Part shown: piece after piece, positions 16,825 through 25,442 of the stretch
How the letters are laid out: each line of letters opens with the position of its first letter
How positions within the stretch are numbered: the stretch's first letter is position 1
Assembly: GCF_002938435.1 (NCBI RefSeq)
Contig: NZ_POQT01000034.1
Location: 1-48,908, forward strand
Origin: Blastococcus saxobsidens
Lineage (GTDB): Bacteria; Actinomycetota; Actinomycetes; Mycobacteriales; Geodermatophilaceae
Direction of reading: 5' to 3'
DNA length: 48,908 nt
Made by a program: the position numbers and the translations under genes
Notes under the pieces: model-generated
Seen by the model: the letters and a program-made list of their open reading frames with translations, nothing else
Database searches by the model: none
Told to the model about the DNA's origin: nothing

Positions 16825-17060
16825 TCGGATGACGGAGTTTTGTCGGCGTGATGAGCGTCGCGCCACCGCTGGCCGGTCCCGACGGTGTAGGGCCGCCGGC
16901 CGCCACGGCTGCCCCGGGCGGCGGGGCGGCCGCGCGGCGCCCGGGCCGCGGTAGCCACGGATGCCCTGGTCAGGGCCGGGATGACCCCTCCGATCGGTGC
17001 GGCAGAGGTCACCCGGGACGAACGCTCAAGCAATCGTGGTGCGGTCCCGATGGACCCGGA

Positions 17061-18680
17061 GTGACCAGCGTTGCGGAGCGTCCGGGCGAGGAGTGCGACT
17101 CCGTCGTGCCCGCGTCCGCGACCCGGGACCTCGGGGCGGTCGTGGACGACCTGGAGATCGTCTCCCGGTTCGAGCGCGACGACGTCGAGGTGCTCGCCGA
17201 GCGTGCCCTGGGCCGCGCCCGCGAGCTCGGGCTCGCGGAGCTGGAGAAGCGGGCCGGCCTGGTGCTGGCGGACCGGCTGCGGCGGCGCGGGAACGTCGCC
17301 GAGGCCGGCCGGCGCGCCCAGGAGACCCTTCGCTGGGCCGTCGAGCACGGGGCAGGGCACCTGCAGGCACGCGCGCACCACCTCCTGGCCGGCGCCTTCC
17401 AGGAGCTCGGTGACCTGTCGCAGGCGCTGGAGCACGCCGTGCGCGCCGCGGACATGCTGGCCGACGACGCCCCGCACCAGCTGCGCATCGACCACCACGC
17501 CCGGCTCGCCGACTGCCTCGGCCTCAACGGCGACCTGGTGGCGCGCGAGCGCTACGACCACGTGCTGGCCCTCGCCGAGGAGATCGGCGACGTCGAGCGC
17601 CAGGTCCTGGTCCTCAACAACCGCACCTACTGCGAGACGATCAGCGGGCACTACGACGAGGCCCTGGTGTGGAGCGCCCGCCTGCAGGAGGTGTCCGCTC
17701 GGCACGGCGTCCCGCTGCGCGCGGGCCGCCTGGACACGATCGGCCGCGCGCTCATGGAGCTCGGCCGTCTGGAGGACGCCGAGGCGGCGATGCTGCCCGG
17801 GCTGCACCCGGAGGTGCTCGACGCCTCCCTGGACGGCGACGCCGGGGCGGACTTCCTGCTCACCCTCGCCGAGCTGCGGCGCCGGCGCGGGAACCTCGCG
17901 GGCGCCCAGGAGAACCTCGACGAGTGCGTGCGCCGCTGCGAGCGGCACGGCCTGACCTCGATCCGCGTCCGTGCCCGTCGCGAGCAGGCCGAGCTGCACG
18001 CCGCCGCCGGCCGCTACCGGCACGCGTTCGAGGAGCACAAGCTCTTCACCGACGAGTTCATGGAGCTCCAGTCGGCCGACCGGGACGCCCGCGCTCGGGC
18101 GCTGCAGGCCATGTACGAGACGGCCGAAGCCCGGCGGCAGACCCGCCGCTACCGCGAGCTGTCGCTGCGCGACCCGCTCACCGGCCTCTACAACCGGCGG
18201 TTCGTCGACGACGAGCTGCCCCGCGTCCTGGGCGAGCCAGCGGCGGCGGCCGGGTCGGTCACCGTCGCGCTGCTCGACCTCGACCACTTCAAGCGGATCA
18301 ACGACACCTGCTCCCACGAGATCGGGGACCGCGTGCTGCGCGCGGTGGCCCAGCTGCTCGTGGAGACCGACCCGGCGAACGCCGACAGCGCGTACGCCGG
18401 GTCGTTCGTCGCCCGCCTGGGTGGCGAGGAGTTCCTGCTGGTGGTCGCCGGGCTGGCCCCTGGGGCCGCCGTCCGACACCTCGAGGAGGTGCGCCGCACG
18501 GTGGCCGCCCAGCCGTGGGACGAGCTGACCGGTGACCTGCCCGTGACGGTGAGCATCGGAGCGGCGAGCACCGACGGGCTCGACTCGCCCGCGGCCTCGG
18601 ACATGCTCGCGCGGGCCGACGCCCGCCTCTACACCGCCAAACGCCAGGGGCGCGACCGGGTGGTCAGCGAAGCCGGCTGA
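17061..18680 (+). CDS. diguanylate cyclase (GGDEF) with N-terminal TPR-like sensor
   Basis: 539 residues from GTG 17061. The first ~370 residues are helical repeats of TPR style ([73 protein letters not shown]...). A short linker leads into a GGDEF domain: [35 protein letters not shown], active site GGEEF at 454-458, then the C-terminal [18 protein letters not shown]. The active site is intact; no RxxD inhibitory site is seen before GGEEF. Cytosolic, no membrane segment. GTG 17106 has a better ribosome site (GAGGAG) and may be the true start; the longer frame back to 16848 is not protein-like. Divergent from the riboswitch transcript. Confidence 0.85.
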   Translation: MTSVAERPGEECDSVVPASATRDLGAVVDDLEIVSRFERDDVEVLAERALGRARELGLAELEKRAGLVLADRLRRRGNVAEAGRRAQETLRWAVEHGAGHLQARAHHLLAGAFQELGDLSQALEHAVRAADMLADDAPHQLRIDHHARLADCLGLNGDLVARERYDHVLALAEEIGDVERQVLVLNNRTYCETISGHYDEALVWSARLQEVSARHGVPLRAGRLDTIGRALMELGRLEDAEAAMLPGLHPEVLDASLDGDAGADFLLTLAELRRRRGNLAGAQENLDECVRRCERHGLTSIRVRARREQAELHAAAGRYRHAFEEHKLFTDEFMELQSADRDARARALQAMYETAEARRQTRRYRELSLRDPLTGLYNRRFVDDELPRVLGEPAAAAGSVTVALLDLDHFKRINDTCSHEIGDRVLRAVAQLLVETDPANADSAYAGSFVARLGGEEFLLVVAGLAPGAAVRHLEEVRRTVAAQPWDELTGDLPVTVSIGAASTDGLDSPAASDMLARADARLYTAKRQGRDRVVSEAG

Positions 18681-18687
18681 CCTGCGG

Positions 18688-19524
18688 TCAGGTGGGCTCG
18701 ACGCCGAACACGGTGGCGAGCCGCTCGATCTTGCGGGCCCGGCCCAGCCGCGGCAGATCGCTGCCGTCGCGGATGACCTGCCCGCGCGCGTCGAAGTCCG
18801 CGAGGAAGTCCCGCGCCCATGCGACGTCGGACGGCGTCGGGCTGATCACCTCGTTGATCACGGGCAGCTGGTCCATGTCCAGGCACAGCTTGCCGGTGAG
18901 GCCGAGGGAGACGGTGACCGCCGTCTGCTCGCGGAGCACCGGGTGGCTGCTGCTGACCGTCGGTCCGTCGATCGGGCCGGGCAGGCCACCGATGCGGCTG
19001 GCCACGACCAGGCGGGAGCGCGGGTAGGCCATGGCGAGGTCGTCGGCGCTCGTGCCGGTGTCGCGCCGGTAGTCCCCGCTGCCGAAGGCGAGCCGGAAGG
19101 CGCCGCGGGCCCGGGCGATGTTCACCGACTCCTCGATGCCGAGGGCCGACTCGACCAGCGCCAGCACCGGGGTGGAGCCCCCGAGCCGGTCGAAGGTCTC
19201 GGTGACGTGCTCGGCGGCCTCGGTCTTGGCGAGCATGACGCCCTGCAGACCCGGCGAGCCGGCGAGCTGGGCGACGTCGTCGGCCCAGAACGGGCTGGCG
19301 TGGTCGTTGATGCGCACCCACGCGGTGTGCCCAGCCTCGGCCAGCCACCGGATGACACCCTCGCGGGCCCCGGCCTTGTTGGCGGGGTCGACGGCGTCCT
19401 CGATGTCCAGCACGACCTGATCGGCGCGCGAATCGTGCGCGACGTCGAAGAGCTCACCTCGCGCACCGTTGACCAGCAGCCACGAGCGCGCATCATCAGG
19501 ACCGACCGTTCTCCGTCTCACCAC
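18688..19524 (-). CDS. HpcH/HpaI aldolase / CitE-like lyase
   Basis: 278 residues with the CitE-like TIM-barrel pattern: ARSWLLVNGARGELFDVAHDSRADQVVLDIEDAV at the N-terminus, WVRINDHASPFWADDVAQL, GVMLAKTEAAEHV, the metal-binding region PVLALVESALGIEESVNIARA, and FGSGDYRRDTGTSADD. Relatives cleave or form C-C bonds in acyl-CoA substrates (citramalyl-, malyl-CoA or citryl groups). No CitD/CitF partners are near, so it is a stand-alone CitE-like enzyme and substrate is open. GTG 19524 has GAGG about 11 bases upstream. Convergent with the diguanylate cyclase, 7 bp apart. Confidence 0.8.
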   Translation of the reverse strand: MVRRRTVGPDDARSWLLVNGARGELFDVAHDSRADQVVLDIEDAVDPANKAGAREGVIRWLAEAGHTAWVRINDHASPFWADDVAQLAGSPGLQGVMLAKTEAAEHVTETFDRLGGSTPVLALVESALGIEESVNIARARGAFRLAFGSGDYRRDTGTSADDLAMAYPRSRLVVASRIGGLPGPIDGPTVSSSHPVLREQTAVTVSLGLTGKLCLDMDQLPVINEVISPTPSDVAWARDFLADFDARGQVIRDGSDLPRLGRARKIERLATVFGVEPT

Positions 19525-19602
19525 GCGCCCATCCTCGCGCGGATCGCGGCGTACCGAGCGGGCGGGGGTGGCACGACGCGCCGCGGGAGTGAGCTGTTCC
19601 AC

Positions 19603-21042
19603 CTACCCGGCGCCCAGCTGGTCCAGCGACACGGGGTCGACCAGCACGCCCGCCGGGGTGCGCACCCACCAGGCACCGGCCCCCCGGCGCTCCTCCGGCG
19701 TGCTGAACCGGTAGCGGAACAGCCGCACCCGCACGTGCGTCGGCGGGGACCCCGGCGGGAAGGGCGAGGACCGGAGCAGCCGCAGGGTCGCCCGGTCGCC
19801 CTCCAGCAGCAGCCGGAGGAACTGCGGCAGCCAGCGCCCGCCGTACCGCGGGTCGATCCCGACGAACCACATCATCCAGTCGAGGCGCAGGTGGTACGGC
19901 GCCACCTGGGGCGGACGACGGTGCACGTCCCCGGGCTTGCCGCGGAACTCGTACTCCCGCCAGACGCTGCCCGGCCCGGGGTCCGGGTCGTCGGTGCCCT
20001 CGACGACGACCTCGTAGCGGGTGCGGGTCACCGACCCGAAGGCGCCGTAGGTGTTGACCAGGTGCAGCGGGTCGAAGCTGGCGTTCATCACCTGCCGGCG
20101 GGAGAAGAGGTTGCGGGCCGGCCGCCAGCTGAGCGCCAGCAACCCGGTGGTGACGACGAGGACCAGCACCTGGTGCCAGACCGGCGCCCCGAGCTCCGGC
20201 GGTCGCTGCACCGGCAGGACCGCCTCCCAGACGCGGCCGTCGACCACCGAGGTGGCCAGCACGAGGGTGAGCCAGTTCAGCCAGGCGAAGTTCCCGCTGA
20301 TCACCAGGTACCCCTGCGTCACGATCACGACCACCGCCGCAGCCGTGGCCACCGGCTGCGGCAGCAGCAGACCCCACACGACCACCAGCTGGGTGGCGTG
20401 GTTGGCCAGTGCCTCCAACCGGTGAATGCGCGGGCTCAACCGGTGGAACCACCGGCTGGCCGGGTTCGGCATCGGCTGGGTCTCGTGGTGGTAGTGCAGG
20501 CACGTCAGGTCGCGCCAGCAGGGGTCGCCGCGCAGCTTGATCAGGCCGGCGCCGAACTCCAGCCGGAACAGCAGCCAGCGCAGCAGCCAGAGGACGAGCA
20601 CCGGCGGAGCGACGTCGGCGGGCCCGAGCCAGATCGCGAGGAAGCCGGCCTCCAGCAGCAGCGACTCCCAGCCGAAGCCGTACCAGGTCTGCCCCACGTT
20701 CACGATCGACAGGTAGAGCACCCAGAGCATGGCCCATTCGGCCATCCAGGCCCACAGCGGCAGCCGGTCGATCAGGCCGAGGACGGCGGCGGCGGAACCG
20801 GCGATGCCGGTCCAGCAGACGGCGGCGAAGAACCGGTCCGACCAGTGCAGGTGGAACAGGCTCGGGGCGCGGCGGAACTGCGTCCGAGCGAGGTGGCGCG
20901 GCACGGGCAGCATGCCGTGGGTGCCGATCAGCGGCCGGAACTGCCGCAGCGCCGCGACGAACGCGATGAGGTAGATCGCGGCCAGCCCGCGGGTGAACAC
21001 CAGCCGGCTGGCCCAGTAGCCCGGGTCCGAGAGCCAGTCCAC
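19603..21042 (-). CDS. lipase maturation factor (LMF) family membrane protein
   Basis: 479 residues, related to human LMF1/LMF2. Around eight or nine hydrophobic segments cover residues 1-310. LMF signatures are GTHGMLPVPRHL, the YGFGWESLLLEAGFLAIWLGP block, the RWLLFRLEFGAGLIKLRGDPCWRDLTCLHYHHETQPMPNP block, and the C-terminal soluble part WREYEFRGKPGDVHRRPPQVAPYHLRLDWMMWF. Vertebrate LMF1 aids lipase folding in the ER; bacterial homologues are uncharacterised and may handle secreted proteins. ATG 21042 is the start. It stands 78 bp upstream of the CitE-like gene on the same strand, so co-transcription is possible. Confidence 0.85.
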   Translation of the reverse strand: MDWLSDPGYWASRLVFTRGLAAIYLIAFVAALRQFRPLIGTHGMLPVPRHLARTQFRRAPSLFHLHWSDRFFAAVCWTGIAGSAAAVLGLIDRLPLWAWMAEWAMLWVLYLSIVNVGQTWYGFGWESLLLEAGFLAIWLGPADVAPPVLVLWLLRWLLFRLEFGAGLIKLRGDPCWRDLTCLHYHHETQPMPNPASRWFHRLSPRIHRLEALANHATQLVVVWGLLLPQPVATAAAVVVIVTQGYLVISGNFAWLNWLTLVLATSVVDGRVWEAVLPVQRPPELGAPVWHQVLVLVVTTGLLALSWRPARNLFSRRQVMNASFDPLHLVNTYGAFGSVTRTRYEVVVEGTDDPDPGPGSVWREYEFRGKPGDVHRRPPQVAPYHLRLDWMMWFVGIDPRYGGRWLPQFLRLLLEGDRATLRLLRSSPFPPGSPPTHVRVRLFRYRFSTPEERRGAGAWWVRTPAGVLVDPVSLDQLGAG

Positions 21043-21044
21043 GT

Positions 21045-21134
21045 TCCCTCCCCTGCGCGCGCGGCGTCGGAACCGGCCACCGACAGCGAAGCCACCCGCC
21101 GCGGATCCCTCCCCTGCGCGCGCGGCGTCGGAAC
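21045..21134. repeat. 29-bp perfect direct repeat (two copies)
   Basis: Identical 29-bp copies at 21045-21073 and 21106-21134 are separated by 32 bp. Each starts TCCCTCCCCTGCGCGCGC and ends GGAAC. They lie immediately upstream of the LMF-like gene, in the 270-bp gap before the DUF222 gene. The rest of the gap holds only the LexA box and probable promoter DNA. Confidence 0.8.
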
Positions 21135-21280
21135 GCCCGGCCGGTTCCCAGCCGCGCCGGGCGCTACTCCTCGGTGTGCGGGGCGGCCTGCTGCGCCGCT
21201 GTCAAGACCGTCGGCGAAATTGTGGACAGACGTTTGAGCTGGGGTTTCGTGCTGCGGCGCAGGCCGGGTGGCGGTAGGAT

Positions 21281-21296
21281 TCGAACGTCTGATCGA
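21281..21296 (+). promoter_or_regulatory. LexA (SOS) box
   Basis: TCGAACGTCTGATCGA matches the actinobacterial SOS box TCGAACNNNNGTTCGA at 11 of 12 defined positions. It ends 16 bp before GTG 21313. Genes of the related mycobacterial 13E12 (DUF222-HNH) family are known to carry LexA boxes, so the position makes sense. Confidence 0.7.
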
Positions 21297-21312
21297 ACCG
21301 GTGGGGGGCGTC

Positions 21313-22558
21313 GTGGAGCAGCTGGACCAAGCGCTCGACGCGCTCGCCGCCGAGCGGATCGAGGGCCTGTTCGGCCCGGCGCTGCTGGAGCGCCTGGCCC
21401 CGCTGCTGGCGATGCAGAACCGGCTGGCCGCCGAGCTGGCGCGCACGGTGCGGCAGTGCGAGCTGGCCGGCTCCGCCGAGCACGACGGCAAGGCCTCGAT
21501 GGCTTCCTGGCTGCGCGGGCACGGCCGGCTGTCGGCGGCCGCGGCCAACCAGCTGGTCCGCAACGGCCGCACCCTGGCCCAGTTGCCGGCCGTGGCCTCG
21601 GCGGCGGCCCGCGGAGACGTGAGCCCGGAGGCGGTGTCGGCGATCGCGCCGGTCGTGGCCCCGGACAACCTCGCCGCCGCCCACGCCCAGGGCGTCGACC
21701 TGCCCGGCGTCGATGCGACCCTCGCCGAGGTGGCCGCCACCCGCCCGCACGCCGAACTCCGGCAGGTCGTGAACCACTACCTCACCCGCCTGGACCCCGA
21801 CGGCCCCGAACCCGACCCCACCGAGCAACGGTCGCTGACCATGGCCAAGCACGCCGACGGCAGGCTGTCCTTCCGCGGCGAGCTCGACGCCGTCGGCGGG
21901 GAGAAGTTCCAGGCCGCGCTGGAATCCATCCTGCAGGCCTCCCGCCCCGCCGGGGACACCCGCACCCGCGCCCAGCAGTCCGCCGACGCCCTCGTCCAGC
22001 TCTGCGACAACGCACTAGCCTCCGGCAACCTGCCGATCCTGCGCACCCAGAAACCCCACGTCATGGTCCGCGTGGACCTGCAAGACCTGGTCGACCCCGC
22101 CACCGGCCCCAGCGCCGCCCAGACGAGCTTCGGCACCCTGATCTCCGCCGCCCGGGCCCGCTGGCTGGCCTGCGACGGCGGCATCAACCGCATCGTCATC
22201 GGCCCCGACGGTGAAGTCCTGGACTACGGCCGCCGCCAGCGGGTCTCCCCGCCCCAGCTGCGCCGCGCCATCGACTACCGCGACCGCGGCTGTGGCGTAG
22301 TTGAGTGTGCAGAGCGCCGGCTGCGACGCCCCCGCCCACTGGTGCGACGTCCACCACCTCGTGCACTGGATCGACGGCGGCCAGACCAACCTCGAGAACT
22401 CCGCCCTGTTGTGCGAACGCCACCACAGCAAGGTCCACCACGGCTTCCGGGTGGAACGACAAACCGACGGCCGGTGGCGCACCTGGCGCCCCGACGGGAC
22501 CGAGATCCTGGTCCTGCCCCGCATCCCCGACCGGACCACGAGGTCACGAGCAGGCTGA
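21313..22558 (+). pseudogene. DUF222 / HNH endonuclease (13E12-type), frameshifted
   Basis: The first ~326 codons (MEQLDQALDALAAERIEG... to AIDYRDRGC) are a normal DUF222 domain. The HNH nuclease continues in the next frame from ~22307: SAGCDAPAHWCDVHHLVHWI, then CERHHSKVHHGF, to the stop at 22558. Between Cys (22291-22293) and the resumed frame lies a net +1 insertion, 13 nt (22294-22306) if the ancestral peptide was CVQSAGC. The inserted stretch (with TAG and TTGAG) is poorer in GC than its surroundings. The unshifted frame yields only a Pro/Arg-rich read-through. GTG 21313 is preferred over 21268 because of a GGGGGG ribosome site and the LexA box lying in between. The nuclease active site (HH...N...H) is otherwise intact. 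Confidence 0.8.
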
Positions 22559-22597
22559 CCGCGCTCGCACGTCGCTACCGCCTGCCACGATGGCGGG

Positions 22598-24145
22598 ATG
22601 CTGCTCGCCGAGGTCGTCGCCGCGTCCGCTGCGGTGACGGCCGCCCGCGGCCGCACCGCCAAGGCGCAGCTCATCGCCGAGGCCCTGTGCCGGGCGGACG
22701 CCCGCGAGGTGCCGGCGATCACCGCGTGGCTCTCGGGCGAGACCCTGCAACGGCGGCTCGGAGTGGGCTGGCGGTCGCTCGCCTCCCTCACCGGCGGCGC
22801 CGCCACGGAGTCGACGCTGACCGTGGCCGCCGTCGACGCGACCTTCGAGGAACTCGCCGGCAGTGCTGGAACAGGGTCGTCCGGACGCCGGGAGATGCTC
22901 CTGCGCGACGTCCTCGCGCGGGCCTCCACAGAGGAGCAGCGGTTCCTCGTCCGGCTCATCACCGGCGAGCTCCGGCAGGGCGCGCTGGAAGGCGTCGTGC
23001 TGGAGGCGGTGGCCACGGCATCCGGCATCCCCGCCCCTGAGGTCCGGCGGGCCTTCATGCTCTCCGGCAGCCTCCCGGCCACCGCCGCGACCGCCCTCTC
23101 CGGCGGCGCCGAGGCCCTGGCCGCCGTCGGCCTGCGGGTGGGCCGCCCGGTGCGGCCCATGCTGGCCAGCCCCGGCTCCTCGCTCAACGCCGCACTCGCC
23201 GCCCTCGGCCCCGACGTCACCGTGGAGTTCAAGCTCGACGGCGCCCGCATCCAGGTGCACCGGGACGGCGAGGAGGTGCGCGTCTGGACCCGCACGCTGC
23301 GCGAGGTGACCGGCGGGGTGCCGGAGCTGGTCGACCGCGTGCGGGCGCTTCCCTGCCGCACGGCGGTCCTCGACGGCGAGACGCTCGCCCTGGACGACGA
23401 CGGCCGGCCGCGGGCCTTCCAGGACACGATGAGCCGCTTCGGCAGCACCGGTGCGGACGAAGACGCCGACGCCGGGGTGCTGCTGAGCCCGTTCTTCTTC
23501 GACCTGCTGCACCTCGACGGCCGCGACCTGCTCGACGAGCCGCTGGACGTCCGCCTCGACGCGCTGGCCGGCCTGCTCGCCGACGAGGACCACGCCCCGC
23601 TGCGCATGCCCGGCATCCGCCGGCCGGACGCCGACCAGGCTGCCCAGGTCCTCGAGGCAGCGCTGGACGGCGGGCACGAGGGCGTCGTCGTCAAGAACCT
23701 CACGGCCCCCTACGCCGCCGGCCGGCGCGGCAAAGCGTGGCAGAAGGTCAAGCCGGTGCACACGCTCGACCTCGTGGTCCTCGGCGCGGAGTGGGGCTAC
23801 GGACGCCGCACCGGGAAACTGTCGAACATCCACCTCGGCGCCCGCGATCCCGACGGCGGCGAGCCGATCATGGTCGGCAAGACCTTCAAGGGCATGACCG
23901 ACGAGCTGCTCGACTGGCAGACCCGCACCTTCCCCGGGCACGCGCGGGAGGAGACGCCCTGGGGCGTGCTCCTGGAGCCGGGTCTCGTCGTCGAGATCGC
24001 CGTGGACGGCGCCCAGCGCAGCCCGCGCTACCCCGGCGGCGTGGCGTTGCGGTTCGCCCGCGTGCTCCGCTACCGGCCGGACAAGACCCCGGCCGAGGCC
24101 GACACCCTCGAGGCGGTGCAGGCGCTGCTGGCCGGCGCGCCCTAG
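22598..24145 (+). CDS. ligB: ATP-dependent DNA ligase, LigB type
   Basis: 515 residues, matching mycobacterial LigB over its whole length. The N-terminal DNA-binding domain (~1-200) includes WLSGETLQRRLGVGW and RLITGELRQGALEGV. The nucleotidyl-transferase motif EFKLDGAR carries the AMP-accepting Lys212. Also visible are VLDGETLAL (motif III region), LSPFFFDLLHLDG, EGVVVKNL (motif IV), WQKVKPVHTLDLVVLGAEWG (motif V) and the OB-fold end SRYPGGVALRFARVLRYR. It seals nicks with ATP, in addition to the essential NAD-dependent LigA; repair use is inference. ATG 22598 starts it. Its TAG stop shares CTAG with the convergent gene's stop. Confidence 0.92.
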   Translation: MLLAEVVAASAAVTAARGRTAKAQLIAEALCRADAREVPAITAWLSGETLQRRLGVGWRSLASLTGGAATESTLTVAAVDATFEELAGSAGTGSSGRREMLLRDVLARASTEEQRFLVRLITGELRQGALEGVVLEAVATASGIPAPEVRRAFMLSGSLPATAATALSGGAEALAAVGLRVGRPVRPMLASPGSSLNAALAALGPDVTVEFKLDGARIQVHRDGEEVRVWTRTLREVTGGVPELVDRVRALPCRTAVLDGETLALDDDGRPRAFQDTMSRFGSTGADEDADAGVLLSPFFFDLLHLDGRDLLDEPLDVRLDALAGLLADEDHAPLRMPGIRRPDADQAAQVLEAALDGGHEGVVVKNLTAPYAAGRRGKAWQKVKPVHTLDLVVLGAEWGYGRRTGKLSNIHLGARDPDGGEPIMVGKTFKGMTDELLDWQTRTFPGHAREETPWGVLLEPGLVVEIAVDGAQRSPRYPGGVALRFARVLRYRPDKTPAEADTLEAVQALLAGAP

Positions 24146-25176
24146 TCCGTCGCGACCGCCACGCGCGGGGCCACCTCGGTCCCGAGCAGCTCGATGCCGC
24201 GCAGCAGGTCGGCGTGCGCCAGGCGCGGGTTCGTCATCTGCAGCGCCACCCGGTCCACACCGCCGAGCTGACCGGAGATCCGCACCAGCTTCTCGGCCAC
24301 CGTCTCGGGGTCGCCCATGAAGAAGGCGCCGTCCGGACCGCTGGTCGCGTCGAACTGGGTGCGCGTCGGCGCGGCGAAGCCACGCTCCCGCGAGACCTTG
24401 GTGAACATCTCGTGCCAGCCCGGGTAGATCGTGTCCGCCGCGGCCTGCGTGCTCTCCGCGACGAACCCGAACACGTGCAGCCCCACCTGGAGCTTCTCCG
24501 GCGCGTGCCCGGCGTGCGCCCCGGCCCGCCGGTACAGGTCGATCAGCGGCGCGAACTGCCGCGGCTCCCCGCCGATGATCGCCACCATCAGGGGCAGCCC
24601 GAGCAGCCCGGCGCGCGCGAAGGACTCCGGCGTCCCGCCGACGCCCACCCAGATCGGCAGCGGGTCCTGCAGCGGCCTCGGATAGACGCCCTGCCCGGTG
24701 AGCGGCGGCCGGTGCTTGCCCGACCACGTCACGCTCTCGGACTCCCGGATGCGCAGCAGGAGGTCCAGCTTCTCGGTGAACAGCTCGTCGTAGTCGCCGA
24801 GGCTGAGCCCGAACAGCGGGAACGCCTCGGTGAAGGACCCGCGGCCGACCACCAGGTCGATGCGCCCCTGGGAGATGAGGTCCAGCGTCGCGAACTGCTG
24901 GAAGACCCGCACCGGGTCGGCGGCGCTGAGCACGGTGACCGCGCTGCCGAGCCGGATGCGGGAGGTGCGGGCGGCCGCGGCGGCGAGGATGACCGGCGGC
25001 GCGGAGTCGTAGTACTCGCTGCGGTGGTGCTCGCCGATCCCGAAGGAGTACAGCCCCACTTCGTCGGCGAGCGCGATCTCCTCGAGGAGGTCGCTCATGC
25101 GCTCCTCCGGGCCGATCTGCCGACCGGAGACCGGATCGGTCACCGCCGCCACGAAGCTGTCCACGCCGAGGTGCAT
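24142..25176 (-). CDS. LLM-class flavin-dependent oxidoreductase
   Basis: 344 residues of the luciferase-like monooxygenase family. Typical blocks are MHLGVDSFVAAVTDP, the GLYSFGIGEHHRSEYYDSAPPVILAAAAARTSRIRLGSAVTVLSAADPVRVFQQFATLDLISQGRIDLVVGRG run, YPRPLQDPLPIWVGVGGTPES and FFMGDPETVAEKL. It uses FMN or F420; the substrate cannot be told from sequence. ATG 25176 follows GGGAGGA at ideal spacing. Convergent with ligB and overlapping it by four bases. Divergent from hmp across 266 bp that contain a 19-bp palindrome. Confidence 0.88.
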   Translation of the reverse strand: MHLGVDSFVAAVTDPVSGRQIGPEERMSDLLEEIALADEVGLYSFGIGEHHRSEYYDSAPPVILAAAAARTSRIRLGSAVTVLSAADPVRVFQQFATLDLISQGRIDLVVGRGSFTEAFPLFGLSLGDYDELFTEKLDLLLRIRESESVTWSGKHRPPLTGQGVYPRPLQDPLPIWVGVGGTPESFARAGLLGLPLMVAIIGGEPRQFAPLIDLYRRAGAHAGHAPEKLQVGLHVFGFVAESTQAAADTIYPGWHEMFTKVSRERGFAAPTRTQFDATSGPDGAFFMGDPETVAEKLVRISGQLGGVDRVALQMTNPRLAHADLLRGIELLGTEVAPRVAVATD

Positions 25177-25218
25177 GGGTTCCTCCCAGGGTCCGGGAAC
25201 GACGCCGACCGGACGGAC

Positions 25219-25237
25219 GACGACCGCACAGGTCGTC
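25219..25237. promoter_or_regulatory. palindrome in the LLM/hmp divergent region
   Basis: GACGACCGCACAGGTCGTC is a perfect 7-5-7 inverted repeat. It is 43 bp upstream of the LLM gene start and ~205 bp upstream of hmp, so an operator for the LLM gene is more likely than one for hmp. It could instead be an RNA hairpin. The regulator is unknown, and it does not resemble NsrR sites. I see nothing else distinct in 25177-25442. Confidence 0.35.
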
Positions 25238-25442
25238 AAGCATTCAACCAGTTCCGCCGCGATCCGGCCCTCCCGACGCGGCCCGGGCGCTGAACGGGCG
25301 TCGACCATCTTCGCCGTCCGGTGGGGACGCCGCGACACGCCCGGCGAGATCCGGACGGGTCGATCTCGGATGTTCGGGTAGCGGTCGATCAGCGGAACGT
25401 GACCGCGCCAGCGGGGGGCAAGTCGACTGGCAAGGAGGACAC

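Noticed and set aside
16848..17060. N-terminal extension of the GGDEF protein to 16848
   Set aside because: The peptide is Gly/Pro/Arg-rich without fold character and overlaps the divergent promoter region.
21265..21300. tRNA T-arm-like sequence (GTTCGAATCCTAC on minus)
   Set aside because: The 5-bp T-stem does not pair and no anticodon or acceptor arm can be drawn; the sequence is explained by the LexA-like box and the DUF222 start region.
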